The notes under the pieces: model-generated | The model's input: only the letters and a program-made list of their open reading frames with translations | Told to the model about the DNA's origin: nothing | Databases searched by the model: none | NCBI GenBank assembly: GCA_036171675.1 | Contig: JAVHRO010000026.1 | Span: 1 to 55,767 of the forward strand | Reading direction: 5' to 3' | DNA length: 55,767 bases | DNA from: Vicingus sp036171675 | GTDB taxonomy: Bacteria > Bacteroidota > Bacteroidia > Flavobacteriales_E > Vicingaceae | Position numbers and translations under genes: made by a program | In this document: piece by piece, positions 36,552 through 44,773 of the stretch | Layout of the letters: every line of letters starts with the position of its first letter | How positions within the stretch are numbered: the stretch's first letter is position 1

Positions 36552-38552
36552 ATGATTAAGTCGTTTTCAGTTGGTATATTATTACTTACCTTTTCTGCTG
36601 TTTTTTGTCAAGATGAATCTTGCCCTGAACCAAAGAAAAAAGCAGTTAAGATTGTTGAAGCAGCAAAAAGTACAGATGCCGACACGTATTACAAAGCGTT
36701 AATTGAGGCCATAAAAGTTGATCATAATTATTTAGAAGCCTACGATGAGATGGCTAGTATCAATGAGCGACGTGCTGCAACTTCAAATAAAATTAGAGAA
36801 GCCCAACAATACTCAAATAGAGCTATTGAGTATTATAACAAAATAATTGAAATTTGTCCTGAATATAGAGGTTATTATGCTCCTTTACGTTTAGGTGATT
36901 ATTATTTTAGTTTGAAAGAGTATAGCAAGGCTAGACCATATTACCAAACCATTTTAGGCTCGCCTAAAGCTTATAAAAAAGACGAAAGAAAAGCTAATGA
37001 GCGTATTCAAGATATAGATACCTATTTTAAATTATTAAAAGATTCGGTGCCATTTGACCCTCAATTGGTTGTTGGTCCAAGTACTCAGCACGATGAATAC
37101 TTGCCTATGTTATCACCAGATAACAAATACCTATACTTTACACGTAAAATGCCCGACGAAACAAAAGGAGCTTCAGATGGTGGCGATAAGGAACTTTTTA
37201 TTATAAGTCGGCAAATCGCAAAAGATAAGTTTTCAGGTGGTATTCCGATGCCTAGTCCGTTTAATTTAGGTCAATTTCAAGGAGGCGTTAGTATTTCGGT
37301 AAATAATAAATTGATTTTTATAACTATAGTTGAAGTTATTCCATACCGTGGAAAAAACCCTTATGGTAGAGGTAAAATGTTTGATAATGCTGACCTATAT
37401 TTTTCTGAATTTAAAGATGGAGAATGGTCAAAACTTCAATCTATTGGAAGTAACATAAATACTGAAACCACATGGGAAGCTCAACCATCTATTTCTTCCG
37501 ATAACAAAACGTTATATTTTACGAGAGTGATGGATCCATTTGCTCCAGACATGGATATATATAAATGCGAACGACAACCAAATGGTTCATGGGGCGATCC
37601 AATAAATCTTGGTGAACCAATTAATACCATTGGAGGTGATGAAAAATCTCCATTTATGCATTCCGATAGTTATACCTTATACTTTTCGTCAACAGGACAT
37701 ATCGGATTGGGTGGTTATGATATTTTTTATTCAAAAATGGATGAAAAATCCAATCAATTTAAAAAGCCTGTAAATATTGGTTATCCTATTAATACTGAAA
37801 ATGATGAGCATGGTTTTATTGTAAACAAAGATGGTGATAAAGCATACTTTGCATCATCAAATGAAGAAACTAAGGATTTAAATATTTATTCGTTCGATTT
37901 ATATGAAATTGCACGTCCACAAAAAGTAATTTTTGTTAATGGGGAGATTTTAAATAATAAAGGAGAAGTTCCAGAAGGAGCAGAAGTGAAATTAAAAAAT
38001 ACCCAAACCAATCGTGAAGTGGATGCCGTAATTGATCAAAATACGGGTGAATATGTTGCAGTTATGACGGTCGAAAAGGACGAAGACATCATGCTAACTG
38101 CAAAAAAGAAAGGTTATGCGTTTAGTTCTCAATTAATTACTTCAAACGAAATGGTTATTGGTAAACCTGTTAAGGTAGAAAAAGTTGAAATTAAACCTAT
38201 AGAGGTTGGCGAAGCTTATCGAATTAATGACATTAATTTTACCACTAATTCGTATGAAATTACCCCGAAAATTACCAAAGTGCTCAATGAGTTTATCAAT
38301 TTCTTAACTGAAAATCCGACTATTAAAATTGCAATACAAGGGCATACCGATAATGTTGGTGATGCAAGTGAAAACCTTACCTTGTCAGAAAATAGAGCTA
38401 AAGAAGTTTATAATTATTTAATTCTTGAAGATATTGATCCTTCGCGATTGTCTTTTAAAGGTTTTGGCTCAACTAAACCCGTTGCAGATAATTCAACTGA
38501 AAATGGTAGAGCAAGAAACAGACGCACAGAGTTTGTTGTTGTTGGAAAATAA
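36552..38552 (+). CDS. PorE-like T9SS protein: TPR, PD40 propeller, regulatory-like domain and OmpA
   Basis: A 666-residue exported protein. The signal peptide is short (MIKSFSVGILLLTFSAVFCQ). TPR-like repeats (about 30-160: NRAIEYYNKIIEICPEYRG) are followed by PD40 propeller blades (about 175-455: YLPMLSPDNKYLYFTRKMP, QPSISSDNKTLYFTRVMD, HSDSYTLYFSSTGH). Next is a carboxypeptidase-regulatory-like domain (about 470-540: VNGEILNNKGEVPEGAEVKL). The C-terminal OmpA domain (about 552-666) has IQGHTDNVGDASENLTLSEN with the peptidoglycan-binding Asp and Arg, and ends NGRARNRRTEFVVVGK. This is the exact domain order of T9SS component PorE (PG1058) of Porphyromonas, a peptidoglycan-bound link for the secretion machine. 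Paralogues occur, so PorE itself is likely but not proven. Confidence 0.86.
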   Translation: MIKSFSVGILLLTFSAVFCQDESCPEPKKKAVKIVEAAKSTDADTYYKALIEAIKVDHNYLEAYDEMASINERRAATSNKIREAQQYSNRAIEYYNKIIEICPEYRGYYAPLRLGDYYFSLKEYSKARPYYQTILGSPKAYKKDERKANERIQDIDTYFKLLKDSVPFDPQLVVGPSTQHDEYLPMLSPDNKYLYFTRKMPDETKGASDGGDKELFIISRQIAKDKFSGGIPMPSPFNLGQFQGGVSISVNNKLIFITIVEVIPYRGKNPYGRGKMFDNADLYFSEFKDGEWSKLQSIGSNINTETTWEAQPSISSDNKTLYFTRVMDPFAPDMDIYKCERQPNGSWGDPINLGEPINTIGGDEKSPFMHSDSYTLYFSSTGHIGLGGYDIFYSKMDEKSNQFKKPVNIGYPINTENDEHGFIVNKDGDKAYFASSNEETKDLNIYSFDLYEIARPQKVIFVNGEILNNKGEVPEGAEVKLKNTQTNREVDAVIDQNTGEYVAVMTVEKDEDIMLTAKKKGYAFSSQLITSNEMVIGKPVKVEKVEIKPIEVGEAYRINDINFTTNSYEITPKITKVLNEFINFLTENPTIKIAIQGHTDNVGDASENLTLSENRAKEVYNYLILEDIDPSRLSFKGFGSTKPVADNSTENGRARNRRTEFVVVGK

Positions 38553-38563
38553 ACATAGTTTTG
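38532..38563 (+). promoter_or_regulatory. Promoter of tRNA-Ser inside the end of the OmpA gene
   Basis: TTTG at 38532-38535, exactly 20 bases, then TAGTTTTG at 38556-38563, a full match to the Bacteroidota consensus. Initiation would fall near 38569, a few bases before the mature tRNA 5' end. The -33 element lies within the last codons of the upstream coding sequence. Confidence 0.6.
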
Positions 38564-38575
38564 CAAATTGAATTA

Positions 38576-38660
38576 AGAAGAGTGGCCGAGTGGCTTAAGG
38601 CGCACGCTTGGAAAGCGTGTATACAGCAATGTATCGGGGGTTCGAATCCCTTCTCTTCTG
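38576..38660 (+). tRNA. tRNA-Ser(GGA)
   Basis: An 85-base class II tRNA. The acceptor stem is AGAAGAG pairing with CTCTTCT, with discriminator G at 38660; CCA is not encoded. The D-arm is GCCGAGTGGCTTAAGGC. The anticodon stem CACGC/GCGTG encloses the loop TTGGAAA, giving anticodon GGA, which reads UCC and UCU serine codons. A long variable arm (ATAC...GTAT) is typical of serine tRNA, and the T-arm carries TTCGAAT. The first pair is A-U, not the more common G-C. It begins 24 bases after the OmpA gene stop and has its own promoter. Confidence 0.97.
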
Positions 38661-38663
38661 CTA

Positions 38664-39203
38664 TTAAGGTTTAAAAGTTCTATTTTTTATTACCTTAAAT
38701 CCAAAAATACCATCTGCAATAGTAATGTCTATAGTTTTAGCCTCTGCAAATTCTGCCATATTTACATCACTCATGTAGGTAATTTTTGGATTAATTAGTT
38801 GAATTTTTGAGTCCAGTTCTAAATCCACACAGTCTCCACTAATTTTACAACCGATAATTTTATAATTCACAGTTTGTGGATTTGAGGAAAACAAAATATT
38901 AGCGGTCAAAAACAATCCAGAAAATAATGGACCAACACCCAGCATATTAAATAAGATCATTTCGTATTTAATAAAATGAAACCATTGTTGATAAAATTTT
39001 AATGGTATGAGAAAACCAACTACCGTAAAACCAATAAAGACTTGCGTAAGTGTGAAAAAGTTTATCAAGACTAGTGGATAAAGTATAATTATCAAACCCA
39101 ATCCAATAAAAAATGAAATGATTGAACAAGACATGACTATTCTACTTCTATCTTTAATAGGTTGATAGGGCTTTTCGTTACTATGTATTGTTGATGGATT
39201 CAA
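38664..39203 (-). CDS. Membrane protein of unknown function
   Basis: A 179-residue protein with three predicted membrane helices: about 23-46 (IVMSCSIISFFIGLGLIIIL), 50-70 (TLTQVFIGFTVVGFLIPL) and 82-105 (ILFNMLGVGPLFSGLFLTAN). These are followed by a soluble C-terminal domain of about 75 residues with two cysteines (GCKISGDCVDLELD) and a short beta-rich end. No family is recognised. It starts directly after the MBL-fold gene on the minus strand with no gap, so the two form an operon. It ends 4 bases from the tRNA-Ser gene, to which it is convergent. Confidence 0.72.
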   Translation of the reverse strand: MNPSTIHSNEKPYQPIKDRSRIVMSCSIISFFIGLGLIIILYPLVLINFFTLTQVFIGFTVVGFLIPLKFYQQWFHFIKYEMILFNMLGVGPLFSGLFLTANILFSSNPQTVNYKIIGCKISGDCVDLELDSKIQLINPKITYMSDVNMAEFAEAKTIDITIADGIFGFKVIKNRTFKP

Positions 39204-39842
39204 TTAATTTAAAAAAGGATTGTATTGTTTTTCATAACCGATAGTTGTTGTTGGTCCATGACCACTATGAACAACAAAATCATCAGGTAAAGCAAACATT
39301 TTTGTTTTTATATTATGAATTAATGTATTGTGGTCTCCTCCTGGTAAGTCTGTTCGTCCTATACTTCCACGAAATAATACATCGCCATTAATTACAAATC
39401 GCTGTTCATGATTAACAAATACAATATGTCCAGGAGCATGTCCAGGAACAAATAGCACCTCTAATGTAGTGTTCCCGAATTTAATTTTGTCATCCTCCTT
39501 TATAAAATAATTGGGTTCTGGAGATTTGTCAATAGTAAACCCATATAAATGTCCGTATTCAGTTGTAGCGTGTAAAGTAGGTAAATCCAATTCATGGATG
39601 TATAACTCTACCTTAAACTTGGAGCAAACAAAATTATTACCTAATACGTGGTCAATATGGCAATGCGTATTTAATAATTTCACCACCTTTAGATTGTTTT
39701 TGGTTAAATAATTCTCCAGCTCAAATTGTTCTTTCATGGAATAACACCCAGGATCAATAATTATTGTTTCCTTGGTTTCATCGTACAATAAATACGTATT
39801 CTCTTGAAATCCATTAAACACGAATGTTTTAATTGTAATCAT
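39204..39842 (-). CDS. MBL-fold metallo-hydrolase (glyoxalase II-like)
   Basis: A 212-residue single-domain metallo-beta-lactamase-fold protein. The metal motif is THCHIDH (HxHxDH form) near 59-65. VPGHAPGHIVFV supplies the next His and GDVLFRGSIGRTDLPGGD the Asp, and HSGHGPTT the last His. It lacks the C-terminal helical domain of true GloB and is closest in layout to YcbL-type hydrolases of glyoxalase II-like thioesters. The physiological substrate is unknown, and it is not an antibiotic beta-lactamase. It is the first gene of a two-gene unit with the membrane protein. Confidence 0.88.
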   Translation of the reverse strand: MITIKTFVFNGFQENTYLLYDETKETIIIDPGCYSMKEQFELENYLTKNNLKVVKLLNTHCHIDHVLGNNFVCSKFKVELYIHELDLPTLHATTEYGHLYGFTIDKSPEPNYFIKEDDKIKFGNTTLEVLFVPGHAPGHIVFVNHEQRFVINGDVLFRGSIGRTDLPGGDHNTLIHNIKTKMFALPDDFVVHSGHGPTTTIGYEKQYNPFLN

Positions 39843-39995
39843 ATTTACAAAATATAGTTAACCTAAAGTTTTGGTACTAAAAATAAACGATATGGCTTAT
39901 ATGTACTTACTCAAATTGAAGTAAAATTCGTTATTTTTACAACTACTTTTTAATAAATTATTATTCAAACACTAATAAGATATAGATTCTTTTTA

Positions 39996-42900
39996 ATGCT
40001 AATAGTGGTGCTTGTTTCAAGTAATCAAACCGCTGTTGCTCAATTTTATAATGGAACCAACACTGGTTTTGGTAAAAATAGAGTGCAATTTAAACCGTAC
40101 GAATGGAAGTTTTATAGGTTTGATAAATATGAAACCTATTTTTATACAGGTGGAAATGATTTAGCAGTTTACACCTCAAAAATTGCCCCAAAACTAATAG
40201 AAGACCAGGAGGATTTTTTTGATTTCGACTTAAAAGAAAAAATTCAATTTATTATTTACAATAAGCAATCAGATTTTAAACAAAGTAATATTGGTTTGAG
40301 TTTTGAAAATGGAGAAATAGGGGGGATAACTCAAATTTTAGGGTCTAAAGTTTTTATTTATTTCAATGGAAATCATCAAGATTTCGAAAAACAAATAAAA
40401 AATGGGATTGCTCATGTGTTAATTAATCAACAAATATATGGAGCTAGTTGGGTGCAAGCCATAAAAAATTCAAGTTTGCTTACAGTTCCAGATTGGTATA
40501 TTGATGGTCTTACCTCGTATATTTCTGAACCTTGGAGCCCTGAAATAGAAAATAAAGTTAGAGATGGAATTATCAATAATAAATATCAAAAATTTAATCG
40601 GTTAAATAGCGAAGATGCCACCATTGCTAGTCATTCTGTTTGGGCTTACATTGCTAATACCTACGGCGATAACGTGATACCTAATATCTTATACATGACT
40701 CGCTTAACCCAAAGTATTGATAGAGGTTTTTTATATGTATTAGGTGTTCCTTTAAAAAGGTTGATAAAAGATTGGGTAGAATACTATCAACAGGATTATA
40801 AAAATTTACCTGATAATTCCTCAATTTACAAACAATTTGAGCAGTTAAAAATAAAAAAACGTAGAGAATATAAACAATTTAAAGCAAGTCCTGATGGACA
40901 ATCGTTCGCATTTGTAACTGACCAATTGGGTCAATATAAAATTTATATTTATTATTTGTCCAATCAAAAAAAATATAAGATTTATAAACGCGAATACAAA
41001 ATGTATCGAGTTAACGACAAATCTTATCCAATACTTGCATGGCATCCTTCAAGTGAAATATTATCGTTTATTACGGAAGAAAAAGGACTACTAATGATGC
41101 ATTACTTTAACATTAATACTGGAGGAATTGAAGTTAAAGCTTTGTTTAATATGGAAAAGGTGTTGGATTTTGGTTATTCAAATGATGGGAAACAAATGAT
41201 ATTTTCAGGGGTTTTTAATGGACAATCTGACTTATTTCTATATAACATTGCGTCGAATTCACATAAAAATCTTACCCATGATATTTATGATGATTTGAAT
41301 CCAAAATTTGTTGATAATTCTACCAAAATTGTGTTCTCTTCTAATAGAATTAGCGACAGTTTAGAGGTTAAGTCAAAAAATAAAGATATATTAAATAATC
41401 AACTCGATATATGGGTGCTCGATTATACATCTCCAGTAAAATCATTATTTAAAGTTACTAATACGCCAAAAGAATCAGAAATTCAAGCATTTGGAGTAGA
41501 TTCTGCATTGTATTATCTAGGGTTAAAAAATGGAATTTATAATCGATTTCATGCTGTTAAAGATAGCTTCATAACCAATATAGATACAACAATTCATTAT
41601 TTTAAATTCTATGAAACCAAGCCAAGCAATCAAAATAATAATAGAGGGATAAGTGAACAAAATATTAGCACTTCTGGTAATTTTACTGAATTGATAGTTG
41701 AAAACTATCAATATCATTTGATGAGTAAAGATTATAGCCAACTGTTGATGGCTTATCCAAAAAAAGATTCAATAACAGATATGCCTTATGATTCTGCTGG
41801 ATTTGAATCAAATAACATTAACAAGTTACCGAATAGAATATTGCTAAAATCTTTACCATTATTAACCGATACCGAAGTTGCTAGTGTTGATATTGAAAAA
41901 TATATTTTTGAAAAAGAAAAAGAGAAAAAATTCAAACGGACGTATATTTTTGGAAATCAAAAAGAAAATTTAAAAGATAGTATAGACAAAGTATTTAAGT
42001 TGCCCAATCAGCGAAATTATAACCTATCTTTTTTTAACGACAATTCTTCTTTAAAGTTAACCAACTCCTTTACCAATCAGGATTACCAGATTTTTACTGG
42101 TGGTCCATTTACTGGTCCTGATATAGGAGGAGTTTTGAAACTTGGAATTGTAGATTTATTTGAAGACTATAAATTATTTGGTGGGCTTAGAATGTCGTCT
42201 GGTTCAAGAGAATACTTTATGACCCTTCAAAATTTTACTAGCAGACGAGATAAAGAATATACGTTTTCAAGAAGTACTTCTGATGCTACAGATGGATTTG
42301 ATATTTATGGAGTTACGAGTAATTCATTAAAGTATTCAGTTAAATACCCATTTAGCGAAGTGGCTTCATTGCAATTTACAACTGGAATAAGAAATGATGT
42401 TATTGTGGTTAAATCGATTGATAGAACTTCATTGCTTGCAGATAATTTTAATGAGTATAGAGGAATTTTAAAGACTGCTTATGTCTTTGATAACTCACTT
42501 CCTAAAATGCTTAACATTTATTATGGTACAAAGTTTAAAATTTTTACCGAATATTACCAAGAAGCATTAGATAAGAATGATCATGTTAATGGTAATACCG
42601 CCATTGTTGGATTGGATTTTAGACATTCTTTTAAAATTAGTAGAGAATTAATTTGGGTAAACCGTATTGCAGCAAGTTCATCGTTCGGTAAAGAAAAATT
42701 AATTTATTACTTAGGTAGTGTTGATAATTGGCTAGATCAGTTTAGTAATACTAGTCGATTTATAAATCAAGAGGATATAAATACGAATATAAATTACCGT
42801 TACCAAGCTTTGGCTTCAAACTTGAGAGGATTCCCTCAAAATATTCGTCGAGGAGCTAATTTTGCTGTAGTTAATAGTGAAGTCCGATTCCCAGTTTTTT

Positions 42901-43217
42901 CATATTTTATCCGAAGACCAATTCGTTCAAACTTCATTAGGAATTTCCAAGTAATTGGGTTCACAGATGCAGGTATGGCTTGGGATGGGTTAAATCCATA
43001 TAGCGATGAGAATAGAATTACCAAAGAAATATATAATGATGGGCCATTAACTGTTGTGGTATTTAAAAATTCTTATCCCATAGTTGGTGGTTATGGCTTT
43101 GGTGTAAGGTCAACTGTATTGGGGTATTTTTTAAGAGCCGATTGGGCTTGGGGAGTTGAAAATGGAGTCTCAAATGATAAACCTGTGTTTTACTTATCGC
43201 TTAGTTTAGATATATAA
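39996..43217 (+). CDS. Mosaic outer-membrane protein: degenerate MA-type peptidase domain, TolB-like propeller and BamA-like barrel
   Basis: A 1073-residue exported protein. The N-terminal hydrophobic leader ends TAVAQ. Residues about 45-265 resemble a gluzincin peptidase MA domain (IQFIIYNKQSDF, DWYIDGLTSYISEPWSP). However, the usual HExxH is HVLIN at 140-144, so the zinc site is lost. A TolB/PD40-like propeller follows at about 285-520 (FKASPDGQSFAFVTDQLG, GYSNDGKQMIFSGV, KIVFSSNRIS). From about 690 the protein is a BamA/surface-antigen-type beta barrel, ending in alternating strands (YFLRADWAWGV, VFYLSLSLDI). It could be an outer-membrane scaffold. The ATG leaves no charged n-region, and upstream in-frame codons encode LIRYRFFL, so the true start may be an upstream ATT (39957-39965). 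The M20 gene begins 2 bases after the stop. Confidence 0.78.
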   Translation: MLIVVLVSSNQTAVAQFYNGTNTGFGKNRVQFKPYEWKFYRFDKYETYFYTGGNDLAVYTSKIAPKLIEDQEDFFDFDLKEKIQFIIYNKQSDFKQSNIGLSFENGEIGGITQILGSKVFIYFNGNHQDFEKQIKNGIAHVLINQQIYGASWVQAIKNSSLLTVPDWYIDGLTSYISEPWSPEIENKVRDGIINNKYQKFNRLNSEDATIASHSVWAYIANTYGDNVIPNILYMTRLTQSIDRGFLYVLGVPLKRLIKDWVEYYQQDYKNLPDNSSIYKQFEQLKIKKRREYKQFKASPDGQSFAFVTDQLGQYKIYIYYLSNQKKYKIYKREYKMYRVNDKSYPILAWHPSSEILSFITEEKGLLMMHYFNINTGGIEVKALFNMEKVLDFGYSNDGKQMIFSGVFNGQSDLFLYNIASNSHKNLTHDIYDDLNPKFVDNSTKIVFSSNRISDSLEVKSKNKDILNNQLDIWVLDYTSPVKSLFKVTNTPKESEIQAFGVDSALYYLGLKNGIYNRFHAVKDSFITNIDTTIHYFKFYETKPSNQNNNRGISEQNISTSGNFTELIVENYQYHLMSKDYSQLLMAYPKKDSITDMPYDSAGFESNNINKLPNRILLKSLPLLTDTEVASVDIEKYIFEKEKEKKFKRTYIFGNQKENLKDSIDKVFKLPNQRNYNLSFFNDNSSLKLTNSFTNQDYQIFTGGPFTGPDIGGVLKLGIVDLFEDYKLFGGLRMSSGSREYFMTLQNFTSRRDKEYTFSRSTSDATDGFDIYGVTSNSLKYSVKYPFSEVASLQFTTGIRNDVIVVKSIDRTSLLADNFNEYRGILKTAYVFDNSLPKMLNIYYGTKFKIFTEYYQEALDKNDHVNGNTAIVGLDFRHSFKISRELIWVNRIAASSSFGKEKLIYYLGSVDNWLDQFSNTSRFINQEDINTNINYRYQALASNLRGFPQNIRRGANFAVVNSEVRFPVFSYFIRRPIRSNFIRNFQVIGFTDAGMAWDGLNPYSDENRITKEIYNDGPLTVVVFKNSYPIVGGYGFGVRSTVLGYFLRADWAWGVENGVSNDKPVFYLSLSLDI

Positions 43218-43219
43218 TT

Positions 43220-44413
43220 ATGGAACAACTTAAAAATCTAATTAAACAAAAAGCTGAAGCCTATAAAGAAGAGGTGGTAGCAATAAGAAGATGTATTCAT
43301 CAAAATCCTGAATTATCTTTTAACGAAGTTAACACGGCTAATTTTGTTGAGCAAAAATTAAAAGAATTTGGCATAACAGAAATTAAAAGATTAACGAATA
43401 CAGGAGTGGTTGCATTAATTCAAGGAAAAAATCCAGCTTCTAAAATTATTGCTCTAAGAGCAGATTTAGATGCGCTTCCAATTCAAGAAGAAAATAAATT
43501 AGATTATACTTCAAAAATCAATGGAGTAATGCATGCCTGTGGGCACGATGTTCATACCTCATCGTTACTCGTTGCGGCTAAAATCTTACAAGAATTAAAT
43601 ACTCAGTTTGATGGCACAGTTAAGTTAATTTTTCAACCTGGTGAAGAAAAATTGCCTGGAGGTGCATCGTTGATGATTAAAGATGGGGTATTAAAAAATC
43701 CAATACCAGCATCAATTATTGGGCAACATGTATATCCTGAACTTGAAGCTGGAAAAGTCGGGTTTAAATCGGGAATGTACATGGCATCTACCGATGAAAT
43801 ATATGTAACCGTTAATGGTAAAGGAGGTCATGCTGCTTTACCCCATCTACTTATTGATCCTGTATTAATTACTTCACATATTATTGTTGCATTACAACAA
43901 ATTGTTAGTAGAACTAACAAACCAATAACACCAAGTGTTTTATCATTTGGAAAAGTTATTGCGAATGGAGCAACCAACGTTATTCCAAATCAAGTCTTTA
44001 TGGAAGGAACATTTAGAACAATGGATGAGGAATGGAGAGCTATAGCTCATGTTAAAATGAAAAAAATGGCTGAGTCAATTGCCGAAAGTATGGGGGGAAG
44101 TTGTGAATTCAATATTGTAAATGGATATCCATTTTTGGTTAATGAAGAAAACTTGACTGGTAGATTAAAAGCTGCTGCAATTCAATTTCTTGGAAAAGAA
44201 AATGTGGTGAATCTAGAACTTAGAATGACAGCAGAAGACTTTGCCTATTACTCCCAAGTAATTCCTGCATGTTTTTATCGGTTAGGGATTAGAAATGATG
44301 ATAAAAAAATAACAAATGGATTACATACCTCAACATTTAATATTGATGAAGATGCACTAGTAACAAGTGTTGGATTAATGACTTGGTTTGCAATTAACGA
44401 ATTAATCAACTAA
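43220..44413 (+). CDS. M20 family amidohydrolase (N-acyl-amino-acid / hippurate hydrolase type)
   Basis: A 397-residue zinc-dependent amidohydrolase of the M20D subfamily. HACGHDVHTSS at 105-115 carries His/Asp metal ligands, FQPGEEKLPGG supplies the catalytic Glu, and MTAEDFAYYSQ is the C-terminal motif. The dimerisation insert lies at about 180-300 (GGHAALPHLLIDPV). It hydrolyses N-acyl or N-aroyl amino acids. The substrate cannot be told from sequence. There is no signal peptide, so it is cytoplasmic. The start is 2 bases after the mosaic outer-membrane gene, implying co-transcription. Confidence 0.93.
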   Translation: MEQLKNLIKQKAEAYKEEVVAIRRCIHQNPELSFNEVNTANFVEQKLKEFGITEIKRLTNTGVVALIQGKNPASKIIALRADLDALPIQEENKLDYTSKINGVMHACGHDVHTSSLLVAAKILQELNTQFDGTVKLIFQPGEEKLPGGASLMIKDGVLKNPIPASIIGQHVYPELEAGKVGFKSGMYMASTDEIYVTVNGKGGHAALPHLLIDPVLITSHIIVALQQIVSRTNKPITPSVLSFGKVIANGATNVIPNQVFMEGTFRTMDEEWRAIAHVKMKKMAESIAESMGGSCEFNIVNGYPFLVNEENLTGRLKAAAIQFLGKENVVNLELRMTAEDFAYYSQVIPACFYRLGIRNDDKKITNGLHTSTFNIDEDALVTSVGLMTWFAINELIN

Positions 44414-44459
44414 AAAAAAATTGTTTGTAAAAAAAATCGATTAAAGCCTCTTTTTTTTC

Positions 44460-44467
44460 TACATTTG
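44460..44467 (+). promoter_or_regulatory. -7 promoter box (TACATTTG) for the THX gene
   Basis: TACATTTG matches TAnnTTTG exactly and is 35 bases before the THX start codon. The leader is A/T-rich (ATTAAAACAAATATATATATT), consistent with strong translation. The -33 position is not clear. Confidence 0.4.
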
Positions 44468-44502
44468 TTGCATTACGAACTATTAAAACAAATATATATA
44501 TT

Positions 44503-44730
44503 ATGGGTAGAGGTGATAAAAAAACAAAAAAAGGTAAAATTTCGATGGGAAGCTATGGCGTAACACGAAAAAGAGAAGCAACTAAAGCAGTTGTTGTAAA
44601 ACCTAAGCCAAAAAAGGAAGTTGCTGCTAAAACTGATTCAATTGCAGAAAAAGCTCCAGCTAAAAAAACAGTAGCGAAGAAAGAAACCGTAAAAAAACCG
44701 GCTACAAAGAAAGCTCCGGCTAAAAAATAA
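44503..44730 (+). CDS. 30S ribosomal protein THX
   Basis: A 75-residue basic protein. Residues 1-25 (MGRGDKKTKKGKISMGSYG) match the small THX protein, originally seen in the Thermus 30S subunit and encoded in many Bacteroidota. The rest is a Lys/Ala/Pro-rich tail with repeated KKxxAKK and APAKK units, about 50 residues long. The THX core is usually below 40 residues, so the tail is an extension and likely disordered and RNA-binding. It has its own promoter box and a shared terminator with clpC. Confidence 0.82.
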   Translation: MGRGDKKTKKGKISMGSYGVTRKREATKAVVVKPKPKKEVAAKTDSIAEKAPAKKTVAKKETVKKPATKKAPAKK

Positions 44731-44735
44731 ATGTT

Positions 44736-44773
44736 AAAAAAAAGCCCTACAAAATTTGTAGGGCTTTTTTTTT
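44736..44773. terminator. Bidirectional terminator between the THX gene and clpC
   Basis: AGCCCTACAAA pairs with TTTGTAGGGCT around a short loop, with an 8-base A-run before it and a T-run after it. It terminates both converging genes, and the last bases overlap the clpC stop codon. Confidence 0.88.

Noticed and set aside
39204..39842. Beta-lactamase (resistance gene)
   Set aside because: The metal motifs and length fit a glyoxalase II-like hydrolase; there is no signal peptide and no lactamase-specific feature.
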